From: Pseudomonadota bacterium
GTDB taxonomy: Bacteria > Pseudomonadota > Gammaproteobacteria > JAKAQQ01
Length of the DNA stretch: 6,896 bases
Reading direction: 5' to 3'
Assembly (NCBI GenBank): GCA_021852325.1
Contig: JAJZNM010000171.1
Location: 1-6,896, forward strand
Of this stretch, positions 5,431-6,896 are shown piece by piece (positions within the stretch are counted from its first letter, which is position 1; every line of letters begins with the position of its first letter). The translations under genes and the position numbers were made by a program. The notes under the pieces were generated by a model, which saw only the letters and a program-made list of their open reading frames with translations, had not been told where the DNA came from and ran no database searches.

Positions 5431-6861
5431 ATGGGCATGAGGATCCGGGTCCGCCGGCGACTGGCATTCCACACCCTGGTCCGCGCCATCCGCCGGGTCG
5501 TCTTCGTCTTGCAGCAGATCTGGCATTGGTGCCGCGCGCTCGCCCGGGAGTATGTGAGCTCCCAGATCAACCTGCGCGCCATGAGCCTCGTGTATACGAC
5601 CTTCCTGTCCCTGGTCCCGCTGATCGCCATCACCCTTTCCGTCCTCAAGGGCTTTGGCTGGCACAATGTGGTCCTGCCCTTCCTGCTGCGTTTCCTCGCT
5701 CCGATGGGGAGCCGTGGCATCATCGTGGCCCAGCACATCCTGTCTTTCATTCATCGTGTCCACGCGAGTGTGCTCGGATCCCTCGGGCTCGTGCTTCTCC
5801 TCTATACCGCCGTCTCCCTGATGCAGAAAGTTGAATCGGCCTGCAATCACATCTGGCGCATCCAGAAGCCCCGCACCCTGCTCAGCCGTTTCAGTGACTA
5901 CTTGTCCGTTCTCCTCGTGGGACCCATCCTGGTTCTTGCCGCACTGGGCATGACCGCTGGCGTCATGGACAGCCGGTGGACTCACGCGCTCCTCGCGATC
6001 CAGCCCTTCGGGGCGCTCTATCTCACGGGCATCCGCGTGGCGCCGTACCTCCTCATCGTCAGCGCATTCACGTTTCTTTACGTGTTCATGCCGAATACCC
6101 GGGTGCGCCTGCGCAGTGCGCTGCTTGGCGCAGTTCTGGCCGGGCTCCTCTGGGAAGGGGTGGGCTGGGGCTTTGCACAGTTCGCCTCCACGATGACGGG
6201 CTATACCGCCATCTATTCCGGATTTGCGCTGCTTCTCCTGTTCATGATCTGGCTCTATCTCAGCTGGCTCATTTTCCTGATTGGTGTCGAAATCAGCTTT
6301 CTCGCACAAAATCCGGCGGCGCTGCGCCTGCATGACCTGCGGTATCCATTGACACACCGGGAACTCGAGCGCAATGGACTGCTCTTCATGTATCTCGTGG
6401 CCCAGGCCTACCAGAACCGGGAGCCGCTCTGGACGCTCCAGAAACTCTGCAAACGGCTCTTTCTGCCACCGGATGTCCTGCAATGGTTTCTCGACCGCTT
6501 CCAGGATCATGGCCTCGTTCTTACGACCGGAGGGGATCCTCCGACACTCGTACCGGCACGCGCGCTCTCGGATATTCCAGTGTCTGAAGTCCTTGCGGCG
6601 GTCCGGGGCCGGAACCCGGATCCCGAATACCGCCGCTCTGAAAAGGCTGGTCCCGAGCGGGCCATCGATGAGCAACTCGCCGGAATCGACCAGGCGATTG
6701 TGGACCGGCTGGCTCCTCTCTCTTTGGGATCCTGGGTGAATGCAGCGCCTGAATGCCGTGGAGAGGATGAGATGCCAGACGAGGAGGGCTCGAAAATCCG
6801 GAACGCCAGACGCACTCGCAGGCTGGGCCTGAAATCAACGCTCGTGCGGGCACCCGACTAG
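5431..6861 (+). CDS. YihY/UPF0761 (BrkB-like) family inner-membrane protein with C-terminal extension
   Basis: A 476-residue integral membrane protein of the YihY family, once annotated as 'ribonuclease BN', a label not supported for this family. About six membrane segments are visible, near residues 52-73, 114-131, 156-180, 200-220, 228-252 and 262-292. Family signatures are AMSLVYTTFLSLVPLIAI (50-67), CNHIWRI (138-144) and GYTAIYSGF with FMIWLYLSW (257-280), ending in GVEISFLAQNP. Residues about 310-392 form a soluble domain with a winged-helix-like pattern (LWTLQKL...LQWFLDRFQDHGLVL) ending in VSEVLAAVRG. A charged tail follows (393-476; acidic near 441-452, basic near 457-468). The ATG at 5431 is chosen: a GAAGGCGGTG stretch (5415-5424) lies just upstream, whereas the frame's upstream start (TTG 5389) falls in promoter-like sequence. 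It is divergent from the BtuF-like gene. The molecular function of this family is not established; an envelope role is the usual inference. Confidence 0.86.
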   Translation: MGMRIRVRRRLAFHTLVRAIRRVVFVLQQIWHWCRALAREYVSSQINLRAMSLVYTTFLSLVPLIAITLSVLKGFGWHNVVLPFLLRFLAPMGSRGIIVAQHILSFIHRVHASVLGSLGLVLLLYTAVSLMQKVESACNHIWRIQKPRTLLSRFSDYLSVLLVGPILVLAALGMTAGVMDSRWTHALLAIQPFGALYLTGIRVAPYLLIVSAFTFLYVFMPNTRVRLRSALLGAVLAGLLWEGVGWGFAQFASTMTGYTAIYSGFALLLLFMIWLYLSWLIFLIGVEISFLAQNPAALRLHDLRYPLTHRELERNGLLFMYLVAQAYQNREPLWTLQKLCKRLFLPPDVLQWFLDRFQDHGLVLTTGGDPPTLVPARALSDIPVSEVLAAVRGRNPDPEYRRSEKAGPERAIDEQLAGIDQAIVDRLAPLSLGSWVNAAPECRGEDEMPDEEGSKIRNARRTRRLGLKSTLVRAPD

Positions 6862-6896
6862 CACGGCAGGCGCAGCCGCATGCTGGGGGTTGAAAC
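6862..6896. other. Non-coding right edge ending in a CRISPR-repeat-like GTTGAAAC
   Basis: The 35 bases after the yihY-like stop contain a small dyad (CAGC 6873-6876, loop CGCAT, GCTG 6882-6885) overlapping the palindrome GCATGC (6878-6883). They end in GGGGGTTGAAAC exactly at the edge. A short stem followed by a TTGAAAC end is typical of many CRISPR repeats. Only one copy is visible and no spacer can be seen, so this is a possible first repeat, not an array. There is no T run, so no terminator for the preceding gene is identified here. Confidence 0.22.

Noticed and set aside
5258..5467. Seventy-residue N-terminal extension of the BtuF-like protein
   Set aside because: It would overlap the divergent gene's start and the -10-like boxes, and the added residues are Pro/Ser/Gly-rich without a hydrophobic signal core.
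5392..6675. A 427-codon open frame on the minus strand opposite the yihY-like gene
   Set aside because: It is the antisense of a clear membrane-protein gene. Its composition (rich in Glu, Asp, Arg, His, Gln) is what results from reading hydrophobic codons backwards in GC-rich DNA, and it matches no fold pattern.
1..6896. A novel multi-gene defence or mobile system in the window
   Set aside because: All six genes fall in known chromosomal families. I see no integrase, transposase, terminal repeats, phage genes, nuclease-ATPase pairs or repeat arrays, apart from the single repeat-like word at the right edge.

Overview
This is a GC-rich window (roughly two-thirds G+C by eye) with compact bacterial gene packing. 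Codons end mostly in G or C and the shadow ORFs are long. The gene families (DsbG-type periplasmic disulfide isomerase, YihY/BrkB-type inner-membrane protein, sodium:solute symporter) point to a Gram-negative bacterium, most likely a proteobacterium and perhaps a gammaproteobacterial relative. No rRNA, tRNA or lineage marker is present, so the placement is tentative.

Layout from left to right. (1) 3-851 (+): C-terminal half of a sodium:solute symporter family permease, cut by the left edge. (2) 848-2419 (+): a gamma-glutamyltransferase-superfamily Ntn hydrolase whose ATG overlaps the symporter stop (ATGA), so the two look co-translated. (3) 2420-2531: a short gap with a TATACT promoter-like box. 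(4) 2532-3326 (+): a secreted DsbG-like thiol:disulfide isomerase with a CVYC active site; its stop codon lies in the loop of a perfect 10-bp hairpin. (5) 3358-4443 (+): an MBL-fold metallohydrolase with a C-terminal winged-helix-like tail, preceded by a TATACA box that makes a leaderless or very short-leader mRNA possible. (6) 4457-5257 (-): a BtuF/FepB-like substrate-binding-fold protein with no visible signal peptide, convergent with the metallohydrolase. (7) 5258-5430: a 173-bp divergent control region. (8) 5431-6861 (+): a YihY/UPF0761 family membrane protein with a C-terminal soluble extension. (9) 6862-6896: a 35-base tail ending in GTTGAAAC, which resembles the 3' end of some CRISPR repeats; only one copy is visible.

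Functionally this is mostly ordinary chromosomal housekeeping and accessory metabolism: transport plus amide hydrolysis, periplasmic disulfide repair, a hydrolase, a possible corrinoid/metal-chelate binder and an envelope protein. I see no transposase, phage gene, toxin-antitoxin pair, cas gene or complete array, and I cannot make a case for a new multi-gene system. The observations most worth a second look are the strong excess of GATC and GGATCC, the non-canonical substrate pocket of the GGT-like enzyme, the hairpin around the dsbG-like stop codon, and the repeat-like right edge.
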